Source: Natronomonas sp. (GTDB taxonomy: Archaea; Halobacteriota; Halobacteria; Halobacteriales; Haloarculaceae). Taken from it: a stretch of 64,000 nucleotides of DNA. The notes under the pieces are model-generated. The model was not told the origin of the DNA and did not search any database. It saw only the letters and a program-made list of their open reading frames with translations. Where the stretch lies: NCBI RefSeq assembly GCF_028274965.1, contig NZ_JAQCNO010000018.1:1-64000 (forward strand), read 5' to 3'. Every line of letters starts with the position of its first letter. The stretch's first letter is position 1. Both the position numbers and the translations under genes were made by a program. Positions 16,765 to 25,643 of this stretch are shown here, in pieces.

Positions 16765-16876
16765 CCCCCGACCGGGAGTCCCGACCCGGGCGGATCGCCG
16801 CCGCAAAACGCCGCGCGCATCGCGGAGAGGACCCAAACGGAAATCTTCAAAAGGCGTCCGGATCGACGGATATACA
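16765..16876. other. Intergenic region at the left end of the split nuo operon
   Basis: This 112-base gap between the SDR gene and nuoJ1 is where nuoI would normally end. I see no transposon end, tRNA or long repeat. The last 35 bases carry a promoter-like element. Confidence 0.5.
16843..16852 (+). promoter_or_regulatory. Possible promoter for nuoJ1-N
   Basis: atcttcaaaa lies 25-34 bases upstream of the nuoJ1 ATG in an otherwise GC-rich gap. If functional, it lets the detached nuoJ-N block be transcribed without the nuoA-I promoter. Confidence 0.45.
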
Positions 16877-17203
16877 ATGGCTGTAGTACCGTTCGAGATG
16901 CTGGCGTTTCTGCTGTTCGCCCTCCTCACCATCGGGGCGAGCCTGGGCGTCGTGTTGGCCCGCGACGTGTGGCACTCGGCGCTGCTTTTGGGCGCCGCGC
17001 TCCTGTCGGTCGCGATCCACTACGTGATGCTGCGGGCCGAGTTCCTCGCGGTCATGCAGGTCCTCGTCTACGTCGGCGGCGTGCTCGTGTTGATCACGTT
17101 CGCCGTCATGCTCGTTCGACGCGATCCCGACCCTGACACAGATCCGACCCCCGACCGCACCCCCGACGCCGACGTCGACGCCGACACGGAGGGGATGGGA
17201 TGA
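16877..17203 (+). CDS. nuoJ1: NADH-quinone oxidoreductase subunit J, N-terminal half (NuoJ1)
   Basis: A 108-residue membrane protein with three hydrophobic helices matching the N-terminal part of NuoJ, a proton-channel subunit of complex I. Haloarchaea carry NuoJ as two genes; this is the first half, ending in an acidic Asp/Pro/Thr tail (about 80-108) that would face the cytoplasm. The segment AVMQVLVYVGGVLVLITF is the family's pi-bulge helix region. It is the first gene of this block because nuoA-I lie elsewhere, and overlaps nuoJ2 by 4 bases (ATGA). Confidence 0.9.
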   Translation: MAVVPFEMLAFLLFALLTIGASLGVVLARDVWHSALLLGAALLSVAIHYVMLRAEFLAVMQVLVYVGGVLVLITFAVMLVRRDPDPDTDPTPDRTPDADVDADTEGMG

Positions 17204-17493
17204 CGACGCGTCCGCGTCTCTACCGGGGCGAAAAGACCGTCGGGGTGCTCGCGATCGCGCTGTTCGGCTTCCTCGCGGCGGTGTTTCTCACCTCCGGGTT
17301 CGGGACCGCGGGGGCGTTCCCGGAGGGCTCGGTGACCGCCTCGATCGGGTACGCGATGTTCGATCTCCCCGGCGGCGAGATCCCGAGCGAGGGCTTTCTC
17401 GTCTCGTTCGTGCTGATCGCGATCGTGCTCGACGCCGCCCTCGACGGGGCGATCATGCTCGCGAAAACGGATGAGGACGAGGGACCGGACTGA
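17200..17493 (+). CDS. nuoJ2: NADH-quinone oxidoreductase subunit J, C-terminal half (NuoJ2)
   Basis: A 97-residue protein with two hydrophobic helices, corresponding to the C-terminal half of NuoJ (FLVSFVLIAIVLDAALDGAIMLAK near the end). It overlaps nuoJ1 by 4 bases and shares one base with the nuoK start (TGATG), so translation is coupled. By itself it would not be recognised as complex I; context makes the call firm. Confidence 0.88.
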   Translation: MTTRPRLYRGEKTVGVLAIALFGFLAAVFLTSGFGTAGAFPEGSVTASIGYAMFDLPGGEIPSEGFLVSFVLIAIVLDAALDGAIMLAKTDEDEGPD

Positions 17494-17807
17494 TGGTGCT
17501 CGAAACCGTCCCGGCCGAGTACTACCTGCTGTTGTCGGCGGCCGTGTTCTGTATCGGCCTGTTCGGCGTCCTCACCCGCCGGAACGCGATGCTGTTTCTG
17601 ATGAGCGTCGAACTACTGTTGAACGCCGCCAACATCAACCTCGTCGCCTTCGCGTTCTACTGGGGGGAGGTGACCGGACAGACGTTCGTCCTGTTCACGA
17701 TGGCGCTCGCCGCCGCGGAGGTCGCCGTCGGGATCGGCATCATCCTCGTGTTGTACCGGAACTTCGACGACGTCGACGTGACCGAAGCGACAACGCTCAG
17801 GTGGTAA
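17493..17807 (+). CDS. nuoK: NADH-quinone oxidoreductase subunit K (NuoK)
   Basis: A 104-residue protein with three transmembrane helices, an Mrp-like subunit of the complex I membrane arm. The conserved SVELLLNAANINLVAF carries the helix-2 glutamate (Glu in SVELL) and AAAEVAVGIGIILVLYR carries the helix-3 glutamate used for proton translocation. Length is normal. It lies between nuoJ2 and nuoL with 3 bases to nuoL. Confidence 0.94.
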   Translation: MVLETVPAEYYLLLSAAVFCIGLFGVLTRRNAMLFLMSVELLLNAANINLVAFAFYWGEVTGQTFVLFTMALAAAEVAVGIGIILVLYRNFDDVDVTEATTLRW

Positions 17808-17810
17808 TAC

Positions 17811-19841
17811 ATGTCTCTAGTATACGAACTCGCCCCGGCGATCGTTCTCCTGCCGCTCGCATCGTTCGCGCTCGCGCTGTGTTTCGGCCGCTGGATGCCG
17901 AAACGCGGCGCTGTCGCCGGGATACTCGCGACCGCCGGAACGCTCGGGCTCTCCATACTCACGCTCGGGTGGCTGTTGGTGAGCGGCGAACCGTACGACC
18001 AGACGTGGTACACGCTCGTCGACGCCGAGGCGACGTTCGACCTCAGCTTCGGCATCCTGATCGATCAGCTCTCGGCGGCGATGCTCGTCATCGTCTCGCT
18101 CGTCGCTTTTCTCGTGCACGTCTTCTCGCTCGGCTACATGAACGCCGAGGGCGAACCGGGGCTGCCGCGGTACTACGCCGGCCTCGGCCTGTTCACCGCC
18201 AGTATGCTCGCGTTCGTGATCGCCGACAACCTGCTCATGGCGTTCGTCTTCTTCGAGCTCGTCGGGCTCTGTTCGTACCTGCTGATCGGCCACTGGTTCG
18301 GCCGGGACGCGCCGCCGTCGGCGGCGAAGAAGGCGTTTCTCGTCACCCGCTTCGGCGACTACTTCTTTCTCGTCGGGGTCGTCGGCGTGCTCGTCACGTT
18401 CAACACGGCCGGCTTCGCCGGCGGCGAGGGCTTCCCGGCGATCGCCGAGAGCGTCCTCGCCGGCGAGACGACCGTCGAGACGTTCGGGCTCTCCGCCGAG
18501 GCGTGGTTCTCCGTGCTCGGGCTACTCGTCTTGGGCGGGGCGTTGGGCAAGTCCGCGCAGTTCCCGTTTCACACCTGGCTGCCCGACGCGATGGAGGGTC
18601 CGACGCCGGTGTCGGCGCTGATCCACGCCGCGACGATGGTCGCCGCCGGCGTTTATCTGGTCGCCCGGATGTACGGCTTCTACGCGCTGTTGCCGACCGT
18701 GCTCGGGATCATCGCGCTCGTCGGCGGGTTCACCGCTCTGTTCGCCGCGACGATGGCGGTCGTCAAAGACGAGATCAAGCAGGTGCTCGCGTACTCGACG
18801 ATCAGCCAGTACGGGTACATGATGGTCGCCCTCGGGGCCGGCAGCTACGTCGCCGCGTTCTTCCATCTGACGACGCACGCGATGTTCAAGGCGCTGTTGT
18901 TCCTCGGGGCCGGATCGGTCATCATCGCGATGCATCACGACGAGGACATGTGGGAGATGGGCGGGCTCAAAGAGCGCATGCCGGTCACCTACCTCACCTT
19001 CCTCGCCGGATCGCTCGCGCTTGCGGGCATCTTCCCTTTCTCGGGCTTTTGGTCGAAAGACGAGGTCCTCTTCGAGACGCTCGTCCACGCCCTCGGCGGG
19101 AGCCCGCTGCTTTTCGGCGCGTACGCGATGGCGCTGTCGGCGGTGTTTCTCACCGGCTTTTACACGATCCGGATGGTGCTTTTGACGTTCCACGGCGAGC
19201 CGAGAAGCGACACCGCCGCGGACCCACACGGCGTCGGCGCGAGCGTCAGGTTCCCGCTTGTGGTGCTCGGCGTGCTGGCCGTCGTCGCCGGGGCGATCAA
19301 CCTCGTTCCGGTCGAGAAGCTCTCCGGCCTGCGGGTCTCGTTTCTCTCGGAGTACCTCGGCCGCGATCTCGGGCTGTCGACGCATGCCGGCCGGTACAGC
19401 GCGCTGTTGAGCGACTACGCCGGCTACCAGAGCGCGTACGTCGCCGGCGAACAGACGACGGTGGTTCTCGGCGCCGGGCTCGGGCTCGGCTTGGCGCTTC
19501 TCGGCGCCGGGTCGGCCTACGGGCTCTACCGGGGCGCGTCACCGACCCGCCACACGGCGAAACTCGGCGGCATCCGGACGCTTCTCGCGAACAACTACTA
19601 CCAGGACGAGTACCAGGTGTGGCTCGCGGAGGGACTCACCGTCCGGCTGTCGGCGGCGGCTGACACGTTCGATCAGGGCGTCATCGACGGCGGCGTCAAC
19701 GCCGTCTCGAGCGTGAGCCTCCTTTCGGGCGATCGGATCCGGCGCGTCCAGACCGGAACTGTGACGAACTACCTGGCGCTCGTCACGCTGTGTCTGCTCG
19801 TGTTGCTCGTCGTGTTCGCGCTCCTCGGGGGGTGGCTCTGA
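17811..19841 (+). CDS. nuoL: NADH-quinone oxidoreductase subunit L (NuoL)
   Basis: A 676-residue antiporter-like subunit of the complex I membrane arm, predicted to pump protons and to reach along the arm by its lateral helix. Recognisable parts are FFELVGLCSYLLIGHWF (helix-5 Glu), KSAQFPFHTWLPDAMEGPTPVSALIHAATMV, the YSTISQYGYMM region and FWSKDEVL. Length fits NuoL and exceeds the NuoM and NuoN genes that follow. nuoM starts directly after its stop. Confidence 0.95.
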   Translation: MSLVYELAPAIVLLPLASFALALCFGRWMPKRGAVAGILATAGTLGLSILTLGWLLVSGEPYDQTWYTLVDAEATFDLSFGILIDQLSAAMLVIVSLVAFLVHVFSLGYMNAEGEPGLPRYYAGLGLFTASMLAFVIADNLLMAFVFFELVGLCSYLLIGHWFGRDAPPSAAKKAFLVTRFGDYFFLVGVVGVLVTFNTAGFAGGEGFPAIAESVLAGETTVETFGLSAEAWFSVLGLLVLGGALGKSAQFPFHTWLPDAMEGPTPVSALIHAATMVAAGVYLVARMYGFYALLPTVLGIIALVGGFTALFAATMAVVKDEIKQVLAYSTISQYGYMMVALGAGSYVAAFFHLTTHAMFKALLFLGAGSVIIAMHHDEDMWEMGGLKERMPVTYLTFLAGSLALAGIFPFSGFWSKDEVLFETLVHALGGSPLLFGAYAMALSAVFLTGFYTIRMVLLTFHGEPRSDTAADPHGVGASVRFPLVVLGVLAVVAGAINLVPVEKLSGLRVSFLSEYLGRDLGLSTHAGRYSALLSDYAGYQSAYVAGEQTTVVLGAGLGLGLALLGAGSAYGLYRGASPTRHTAKLGGIRTLLANNYYQDEYQVWLAEGLTVRLSAAADTFDQGVIDGGVNAVSSVSLLSGDRIRRVQTGTVTNYLALVTLCLLVLLVVFALLGGWL

Positions 19842-21392
19842 ATGCTGATCGAGGCCATCATCGCGGCCTGTCTCCTCTCGGCCGCGGTCGTCTTCGTCTC
19901 GCCGGACCGGTACGCCCACAAACTCGCCCTCGGGCTGTCGGTCCCGCCGCTCGCGCTGTCGCTGTACGCGTACGCCGCCTTCGAGGGCAGCGGCAACGCC
20001 TTACTCGGCGGCGAGATCGCCTACGAGACGTTCACCGAGTGGCTTCGCTTCGGCCCGTACGCGGTCAACTACCACGTCGGGCTCGACGGCATCTCCCTGC
20101 CGCTCGTCGTCCTCTCGACGGTGCTGACGACGCTCGCGCTGTTGAGCGCGTGGACGCCGATCGACGAGCGACAAAGCGAGTTCTACGGCCTCGTGTTGTT
20201 CCTTGAGGGGAGTCTCGTCGGCGTCTTCGCCGCGCTCGATTTCGTCCTGTGGTTCGTCTTCTGGGAGGCCGTGTTGATCCCCATGTACCTGCTCATCGGC
20301 GTGTGGGGCGGCCCGCGCCGGAAGTACGCCGCGATCAAGTTCTTCGTGTACACCAACATCGCCTCGCTCGTGATGTTCATCGGCTACTTCGGGCTGGTGT
20401 TCGGCCTCGGTGACGCGATCTCCTCGACGGGGATGCCGGAGGTCGCACAGGCGCTCCGGGCGGGGCAACTCGGCTCGCTCGGGACCTCCGCCGCGGCGAT
20501 CCCGGCGGACGCCCTCGCGATGGGCGCCTTCCTCGCAATGTTCGTCGGCTTCGCGGTGAAGGTCCCCATCGTTCCGTTCCACACGTGGCTGCCCGACGCC
20601 CACGTCGAGGCGCCGACGCCGGTCTCGGTGCTTCTGGCCGGCGTGCTCCTGAAGATGGGGACGTACGCGCTGTTGCGGTTCAACTTCACGATGCTGCCCG
20701 AACAGGCCGCGATCCTGGCCGTTCCGATCGCGGCGATCGCGGTGGTCTCGATCATCTACGGGGCGATGCTCGCCCTGGCCCAGCAGGACCTCAAGCGCGT
20801 CGTCGCCTACTCGTCGGTCTCGTCGATGGGGTACGTCATCCTCGGGCTGATCGCCTACACCGTCTACGGCGTCGGCGGCGCGACCTTCCAGATGATCGCC
20901 CACGGGCTCATCTCCGGGCTCCTGTTCATGACCGTCGGCGTCTTCTACAACGCGACCCACACCCGGATGATCGGCGACATGTCGGGGCTGGCCGGCCGGA
21001 TGCCCGTGACGGCGACCGTCTTCGTCGCCGGCGCGTTCGCGTACATGGGCCTGCCGCTCATGGCCGGCTTCATGGCCGAACTGTTCGTGTTCCTCGGCGC
21101 GTTCGGCTCAACGGTGCTGCCGGCCGCACCGGTTTTCACCGCGGCGGCGATGTTCGGGATCGTCATCGTCGCGGGGTATCTCCTGTGGGCGATGCAGCGG
21201 TCGCTCTTCGGCCCGTTCCGACTCGAGACCGACTACGAACTCGCCCGGGCCCCCGCCCACGACATCGTTCCGATCGTGACGCTTCTCGCTCTCGTTATCG
21301 CGCTGGGGGTCGCACCCGACATCTTCTTCGAGATGATCCGGGACGCGACGCTCGACGTCGTCGCCTTCGACTTCGGGGGTGAGAGCCCGTGA
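19842..21392 (+). CDS. nuoM: NADH-quinone oxidoreductase subunit M (NuoM)
   Basis: A 516-residue antiporter-like subunit. The channel motifs are FVFWEAVLIPMYLLIGVWGG (helix-5 Glu) and KVPIVPFHTWLPDAHVEAPTPVSVLLAGVLLKMG, followed by YSSVSSMGYVILG. Haloarchaeal complex I lacks the NADH-binding NuoEFG module, so the electron donor is likely ferredoxin or another carrier, not NADH; the subunit name is kept by homology. It overlaps the GTG start of nuoN by 4 bases. Confidence 0.95.
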   Translation: MLIEAIIAACLLSAAVVFVSPDRYAHKLALGLSVPPLALSLYAYAAFEGSGNALLGGEIAYETFTEWLRFGPYAVNYHVGLDGISLPLVVLSTVLTTLALLSAWTPIDERQSEFYGLVLFLEGSLVGVFAALDFVLWFVFWEAVLIPMYLLIGVWGGPRRKYAAIKFFVYTNIASLVMFIGYFGLVFGLGDAISSTGMPEVAQALRAGQLGSLGTSAAAIPADALAMGAFLAMFVGFAVKVPIVPFHTWLPDAHVEAPTPVSVLLAGVLLKMGTYALLRFNFTMLPEQAAILAVPIAAIAVVSIIYGAMLALAQQDLKRVVAYSSVSSMGYVILGLIAYTVYGVGGATFQMIAHGLISGLLFMTVGVFYNATHTRMIGDMSGLAGRMPVTATVFVAGAFAYMGLPLMAGFMAELFVFLGAFGSTVLPAAPVFTAAAMFGIVIVAGYLLWAMQRSLFGPFRLETDYELARAPAHDIVPIVTLLALVIALGVAPDIFFEMIRDATLDVVAFDFGGESP

Positions 21393-22891
21393 GCGCGAGT
21401 TCGGTGACGGCCGCAACGGCGCTTCTCGCCCCGGCGGCCGCGTTCGTCCTCGCGGCGCTTGCGATGTTCGTGATCGACGCGTTCGGCGCCGAGGAGACGA
21501 GCGGGCTCGTCCTCGCCGTGGTCTCGACCGCGGGCTCGATCGCGGCGCTTTCGATCTCCGGGCTGCTGTTGGCCTCCGGGGCCGCCGCCGGCGGCGTCGC
21601 GCTGTTCGGCGGGCAGCTCGTCGTCGACGGGATGAGCCTGCTTTTCACCTTCGTCTTCGGCAGCGTCACGGCGCTCGTCTCGGTCGCGTCGCTCGATTAC
21701 ACCCGCGGGCGGCCCTACAAGACCGAGTACTACCTCCTGATCCTGCTCGCGGCGACCGGGATGTCGCTTCTGGCGTCCGCAAACAGCCTCGCCGTCGTCT
21801 TCGTCGCGCTCGAACTCACGAGCCTGCCCTCGTACGCTCTCGTCGCCTACCTGAAGAACAACCGCGGCTCCGTCGAGGGGGCGTTGAAGTACTTCTTCGT
21901 CGGGGCGCTCTCCTCTGGGATCATGCTGTACGGGATCTCGCTCGTGTACGCCTCGACGGGGAGCCTGCTGTTGGCCGACGTCGCCGCCGCGAGCGGCGAG
22001 GCGTCGGCGACCTATCCGGGCGTGTTCGGCGTCGGCATCCTGTTGATCATCGGCGGACTCGCCTTCAAGACGGCCTCGGTGCCGTTTCACTTCTGGGCGC
22101 CCGACGTCTACGAGGGCGCGCCCGCGCCGGTGGCGGCGTTTCTGTCCTCGGCCTCGAAGGCGGCCGGCTTCGTCGTCGCCTTCCGGGTCCTCGTCGTCGG
22201 GTTCCCGATCGAAACCATCGCCGGCACGCTCGATTGGGTGTTGGTCTTCCAGATCCTCGCGGTCGTCACGATGACCGTCGGGAACTTCGCCGCGGCCACA
22301 CAGGAGAACGTAAAGCGGATGCTCGCGTACTCCTCGATCGGCCACGCCGGATACGCCCTCATCGGCCTGGCCGCGCTGACGAACGTCGGCGGCGTCGGGG
22401 CCGAGTCGACCGTCCTCGGCGCGAGCGTGTTACACCTGCTCGTCTACGGCTTCATGAACACCGGCGCCTTCCTCTTTGTCGCGCTGGCCGAACACTGGGA
22501 GATCGGCCGGACCTTCGAGGACTACAACGGCCTCGGGGCTGAGGCCCCGATCGCCTGCGTCGCGATGACGGTGTTTCTGTTCTCGCTTGCGGGCCTGCCC
22601 GTCGGCGGCGGCTTCGTCTCGAAGTACTACCTCTTTGCGGGGGCCGTCGGGGCGGGGGTCTGGTGGCTCGCCTTGATCGGGGCGATAAACAGCGCCCTCA
22701 GCCTGTTTTACTACAGCCGCGTCGTCAAGGCGATGTGGATCGAATCGCCGGCAGAACCGTTCGCGATCGAGCGGTACCCGACCGCGCTGTACGCGGCCCT
22801 GCTCACGGCCGCGGTCGTGACTGTCGTCCTGCTGCCCGGAATCTTGGTCGTCGACGGGACGGCCTTCGACGCGGCGGCGGCGCTGTTCTGA
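21389..22891 (+). CDS. nuoN: NADH-quinone oxidoreductase subunit N (NuoN)
   Basis: A 500-residue antiporter-like subunit, the membrane-arm protein nearest to NuoK. Visible motifs are FVALELTSLPSYALVAYLK, KTASVPFHFWAPDVYEGAPAP and the YSSIGHAGYALIG helix. It starts with GTG inside the 3' end of nuoM and ends the nuo block. The next gene (DHH phosphoesterase) starts 47 bases later with its own TATA-like box. Confidence 0.95.
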   Translation: MSASSVTAATALLAPAAAFVLAALAMFVIDAFGAEETSGLVLAVVSTAGSIAALSISGLLLASGAAAGGVALFGGQLVVDGMSLLFTFVFGSVTALVSVASLDYTRGRPYKTEYYLLILLAATGMSLLASANSLAVVFVALELTSLPSYALVAYLKNNRGSVEGALKYFFVGALSSGIMLYGISLVYASTGSLLLADVAAASGEASATYPGVFGVGILLIIGGLAFKTASVPFHFWAPDVYEGAPAPVAAFLSSASKAAGFVVAFRVLVVGFPIETIAGTLDWVLVFQILAVVTMTVGNFAAATQENVKRMLAYSSIGHAGYALIGLAALTNVGGVGAESTVLGASVLHLLVYGFMNTGAFLFVALAEHWEIGRTFEDYNGLGAEAPIACVAMTVFLFSLAGLPVGGGFVSKYYLFAGAVGAGVWWLALIGAINSALSLFYYSRVVKAMWIESPAEPFAIERYPTALYAALLTAAVVTVVLLPGILVVDGTAFDAAAALF

Positions 22892-22906
22892 CGAGGACCG
22901 TTCAGC

Positions 22907-22916
22907 ACTCTTTAGG
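22907..22916 (+). promoter_or_regulatory. TATA-like box for the DHH gene
   Basis: actctttagg lies 23-32 bases upstream of the ATG at 22939. Confidence 0.5.
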
Positions 22917-22938
22917 CCGTCGCTGTTCTCCGTCCGGT

Positions 22939-24396
22939 ATGGATCGTCTGGTGCTCGGCTGTGGGGCGATCGGTCGTCGCTTTTTGACCCGACTCCGGGA
23001 GCGGTCGGCGTCGCTTCTCGTCCTCACGGAGGACGCGGACGCGGCCGACTCCCTCCGGGACGTCGGCTTCGACGCCCGCTGTGTCGATACCACCGTCGCC
23101 GCCGATGTCCGCACCGTCGCCGGCGACGCCGACTCGGTCGTCGTCGCCGAACCCGGACCGGCCCGCCTCCGCGCCGTCGTCGCCGCTGCCCGCGCGGCGT
23201 ACCCCGACGCGTTCCTCATGGCCTGCGTCGACGGCGACACGGGCGTCGACGACCGAACCGCCGTCCGGGCGGCCGCCGATCGGATCGTCGAGATCCCTGG
23301 GGCGGCGGGCCGGACCATCGCCGAACGGGTCGGCGGCGACGGGATCCGGACGCGGCGACTCCGCCACGCTCTCGAGGACATCGACGGGACGCTCGGCGTC
23401 TTCGCCCACAGCGATCCGGACCCCGACGCGATCGCCGCCGCGATCGGGCTCCGCCGGATCGCCGCCGCCGCCGGCGTCGAGGCGGTCGCGTGTTACTCCG
23501 GCGAGATCAACCACCAGGAGAACCGCGCCTTGGTTAACCTCTTCGAGTACGACCTGCGGTGCGTCCCGCCCGACGCCGACCTCTCCGCGTACGACGCCTT
23601 CGCGCTCGTCGATCACTCCCAGCCCGGCGTCAACGACGACCTCCCCGAGGACACGGAGATCGACATCGTCATCGACCACCACCCGCCGCGGGGACCGGTC
23701 GAGGCCGAGTTCGTCGACCTGCGCAGCAGCGTCGGGGCGACCTGCACGCTCATCGAAGAACACCTCACGGGGCTCGGGATCGATCCCGGCGAGGCCCTCG
23801 CGAGCGGCCTCCTGTACGGCATCCGGACCGATACCCAGGATCTCAGCCGCGGCGTCTCCGGCGCCGACTTCGAGGCCGCCGCGGGGCTGATCGACGCGGC
23901 CGACGGCGACCGCCTCCGGCAGGTCGAGTCCCCGAGTGTCACCTCCGAGACGATCGAGACGCTCGGACGCGCGATCGCGAACCGCTCCGTCGAGTCCGGC
24001 GTGCTCGTCTCCTGTGTCGGTCGGCTCTCGGATCGGGACACGCTGGCGCAGGCCGCCGACCGGTTGCTCGGCATGGAGGGCGTGACGACCGTGCTCGTGT
24101 TCGGGTACACCGACGACACCGTCTTCGTCTCCTCGCGCTCGCGCGGGACCGACACGGACCTCGGCGAGGTGCTCCGGGAGGCGTTCGGCCAGATCGGCAA
24201 CGCGGGCGGGCACGCCGACATGGCCGGCGCACAGATCCCCGCCGGCATCCTCACTGAGGGCTCGCCAGAGGGCGAACGTGGCGAGATCATCACCGATGTC
24301 GTCACGGAACGGTTCTTCGACGCCCTCGGGATCGCGCCCGACTACGCCGCCGCCCTCGTGTACTCCGAGTTCATCGACGCCGGCGAGGGGCCGTGA
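22939..24396 (+). CDS. DHH/DHHA1 phosphoesterase with N-terminal Rossmann domain
   Basis: A 485-residue two-domain protein. Residues 1 to about 120 form a TrkA-N-like Rossmann domain, starting with the strand-loop LVLGCGAIGRRF. The catalytic part has the DHH motifs: HSDPDPD, ALVDHSQPG and IDHHPP, and near the C-terminus the DHHA1 motif GNAGGHADMAG that binds the phosphate substrate. DHH/DHHA1 enzymes hydrolyse short oligonucleotides or cyclic di-AMP with manganese; which one applies here cannot be told. The regulatory-looking N-terminal domain suggests control by a nucleotide or ion, and haloarchaea do make c-di-AMP. The frame extends upstream, but the TATA box and Rossmann start fix 22939. 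Confidence 0.85.
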   Translation: MDRLVLGCGAIGRRFLTRLRERSASLLVLTEDADAADSLRDVGFDARCVDTTVAADVRTVAGDADSVVVAEPGPARLRAVVAAARAAYPDAFLMACVDGDTGVDDRTAVRAAADRIVEIPGAAGRTIAERVGGDGIRTRRLRHALEDIDGTLGVFAHSDPDPDAIAAAIGLRRIAAAAGVEAVACYSGEINHQENRALVNLFEYDLRCVPPDADLSAYDAFALVDHSQPGVNDDLPEDTEIDIVIDHHPPRGPVEAEFVDLRSSVGATCTLIEEHLTGLGIDPGEALASGLLYGIRTDTQDLSRGVSGADFEAAAGLIDAADGDRLRQVESPSVTSETIETLGRAIANRSVESGVLVSCVGRLSDRDTLAQAADRLLGMEGVTTVLVFGYTDDTVFVSSRSRGTDTDLGEVLREAFGQIGNAGGHADMAGAQIPAGILTEGSPEGERGEIITDVVTERFFDALGIAPDYAAALVYSEFIDAGEGP

Positions 24397-24415
24397 GTAC
24401 CCTCGCGGGCGGTGG

Positions 24416-24426
24416 CCTTTTTATTC
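24416..24426 (+). promoter_or_regulatory. TATA-like box for the CBS-ParB-like gene
   Basis: cctttttattc lies 22-32 bases upstream of the ATG at 24448. Confidence 0.6.
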
Positions 24427-24447
24427 AGCGGGACCGTCGGTGTGGCA

Positions 24448-25278
24448 ATGGCCGACGACGCGGACCCAGGCGGCGCCAAGCCGAAGGTGAACGATTACAT
24501 GACGCGCGACGTGGTGACGGTCTCGCCGGACGAAACCGTCGCCGAGGTCGCAGAGCGCATCGCCGGTAGCGAGGAGCACAGCGGCTTTCCGGTCTGTGAC
24601 GGCCGCCGCGTCAACGGGTTCATCAGCGCGCGAGATCTGCTGCTTGCCGACGATCGGGAGCCGATATTCAAGATCATGACGGACGACATCATCGTCGCGC
24701 ACCCCGACATGGGGATCACGGACGCCGCGCGCGTCATCCTGCGTTCGGGCATCCAGCGGCTCCCCGTCGTCGACGACGCCGGCAACCTCGTCGGGATCAT
24801 CTCGAACGCCGACGTCATCCGCTCGCAGATCGAGCGCGCCACCCCCGAGAAGGTCGGGAAACTGAAACAGACGCTCGAAAACATCCACGGCGTCGAGGCC
24901 GACGAACAGCGCCGTACGGTCGATCTCTCGGCGCTGACGCCGACGCAGACGAAGGTGTACACCGACGAGTTAGAGGGCCGGATATACGAGCTCCAGAACG
25001 GTCTCGCCGAGCCGCTCGTCGTGATCGACAACGCGGGGTCTCTCCTCCTCGCCGACGGCCACCACCGCGTCAAGGCCGCCGACAGGCTCGGCATCGAGGA
25101 GATGGACGCCTACCTGATCCGCCTCGACACCCGCGTCGATCTCGGCATGGCCGAGACCGCAAAAAAAAGCGACCTCGAGTCGATCGACGACATCGAGGAG
25201 GTCGACTACGCACACCACCCCCTCGTCGAGACCACGGAGCGGCTACAGGATCCGGACCCGAACCAGAACCGAGAGTGA
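24448..25278 (+). CDS. Tandem CBS-domain protein with C-terminal ParB/sulfiredoxin-like domain
   Basis: A 276-residue cytoplasmic protein. Residues about 14-130 form a CBS pair (MTRDVVTVSPDETVAEVA; then IVAHPDMGITDAARVILRSG and RLPVVDDAGNLVGIIS), a module that binds adenine nucleotides. Residues about 165-245 resemble the ParB/Srx fold, with PLVVIDNAGSLLLADGHHR containing a GHHR that matches the phosphate-contact box. The role is unknown; known ParB/Srx proteins act as CTP-switches, kinases or reductases. The arrangement suggests a nucleotide-regulated enzyme or DNA-associated switch. Its own promoter separates it from the DHH gene. Confidence 0.82.
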   Translation: MADDADPGGAKPKVNDYMTRDVVTVSPDETVAEVAERIAGSEEHSGFPVCDGRRVNGFISARDLLLADDREPIFKIMTDDIIVAHPDMGITDAARVILRSGIQRLPVVDDAGNLVGIISNADVIRSQIERATPEKVGKLKQTLENIHGVEADEQRRTVDLSALTPTQTKVYTDELEGRIYELQNGLAEPLVVIDNAGSLLLADGHHRVKAADRLGIEEMDAYLIRLDTRVDLGMAETAKKSDLESIDDIEEVDYAHHPLVETTERLQDPDPNQNRE

Positions 25279-25289
25279 TCGCCGCGCGT

Positions 25290-25622
25290 TCAGGCCTCCG
25301 GATACCGCCGGGAGACGACCACGACCAGCCCCAAAATAACCGTCAGAAGCGTGCCGATCGTCAACATCCCGAACGCGGCCAGCCCGACCGGCGTGGGCTG
25401 AAACGTCACGAGCCCGAGAAACGTCACAGCCTCGAGATCCCGCAGACCGATGCTCCCGATCGCCGCACCCATCCCGCCCGCGATCCCGATCACGACGACA
25501 TAGAGCGTCACGATCACGCGCCGTCCGCCGATCCCGCCGTTCACTTCGCTCACAGCTACGACTCCGGATGCCACGCCGATGAGGCTTTCTCTTCGCTCCG
25601 TCCGTTCTGAAACGCTTTTCAT
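25290..25622 (-). CDS. Small membrane protein of the cox cluster
   Basis: A 110-residue protein with three hydrophobic stretches, resembling the haloarchaeal 'cox cluster' family I remember as DUF7520. No cofactor motif is visible. It is convergent with the CBS-ParB-like gene (11 bases between stops) and divergent from a 37-codon open frame (21 bases between starts). The exact start is uncertain: the ATG at 25622 leaves little room for a promoter shared with the plus-strand small gene. A role in oxidase assembly is inferred only from conserved company with cox genes. Confidence 0.65.
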   Translation of the reverse strand: MKSVSERTERRESLIGVASGVVAVSEVNGGIGGRRVIVTLYVVVIGIAGGMGAAIGSIGLRDLEAVTFLGLVTFQPTPVGLAAFGMLTIGTLLTVILGLVVVVSRRYPEA

Positions 25623-25643
25623 CCGGTGTGTCCAACCGACCGT

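Noticed and set aside
17157-17196. Frameshift between the two halves of NuoJ
   Set aside because: Haloarchaea normally carry nuoJ as two genes; the ATGA overlap and acidic tail are features of that arrangement, not of a broken gene.
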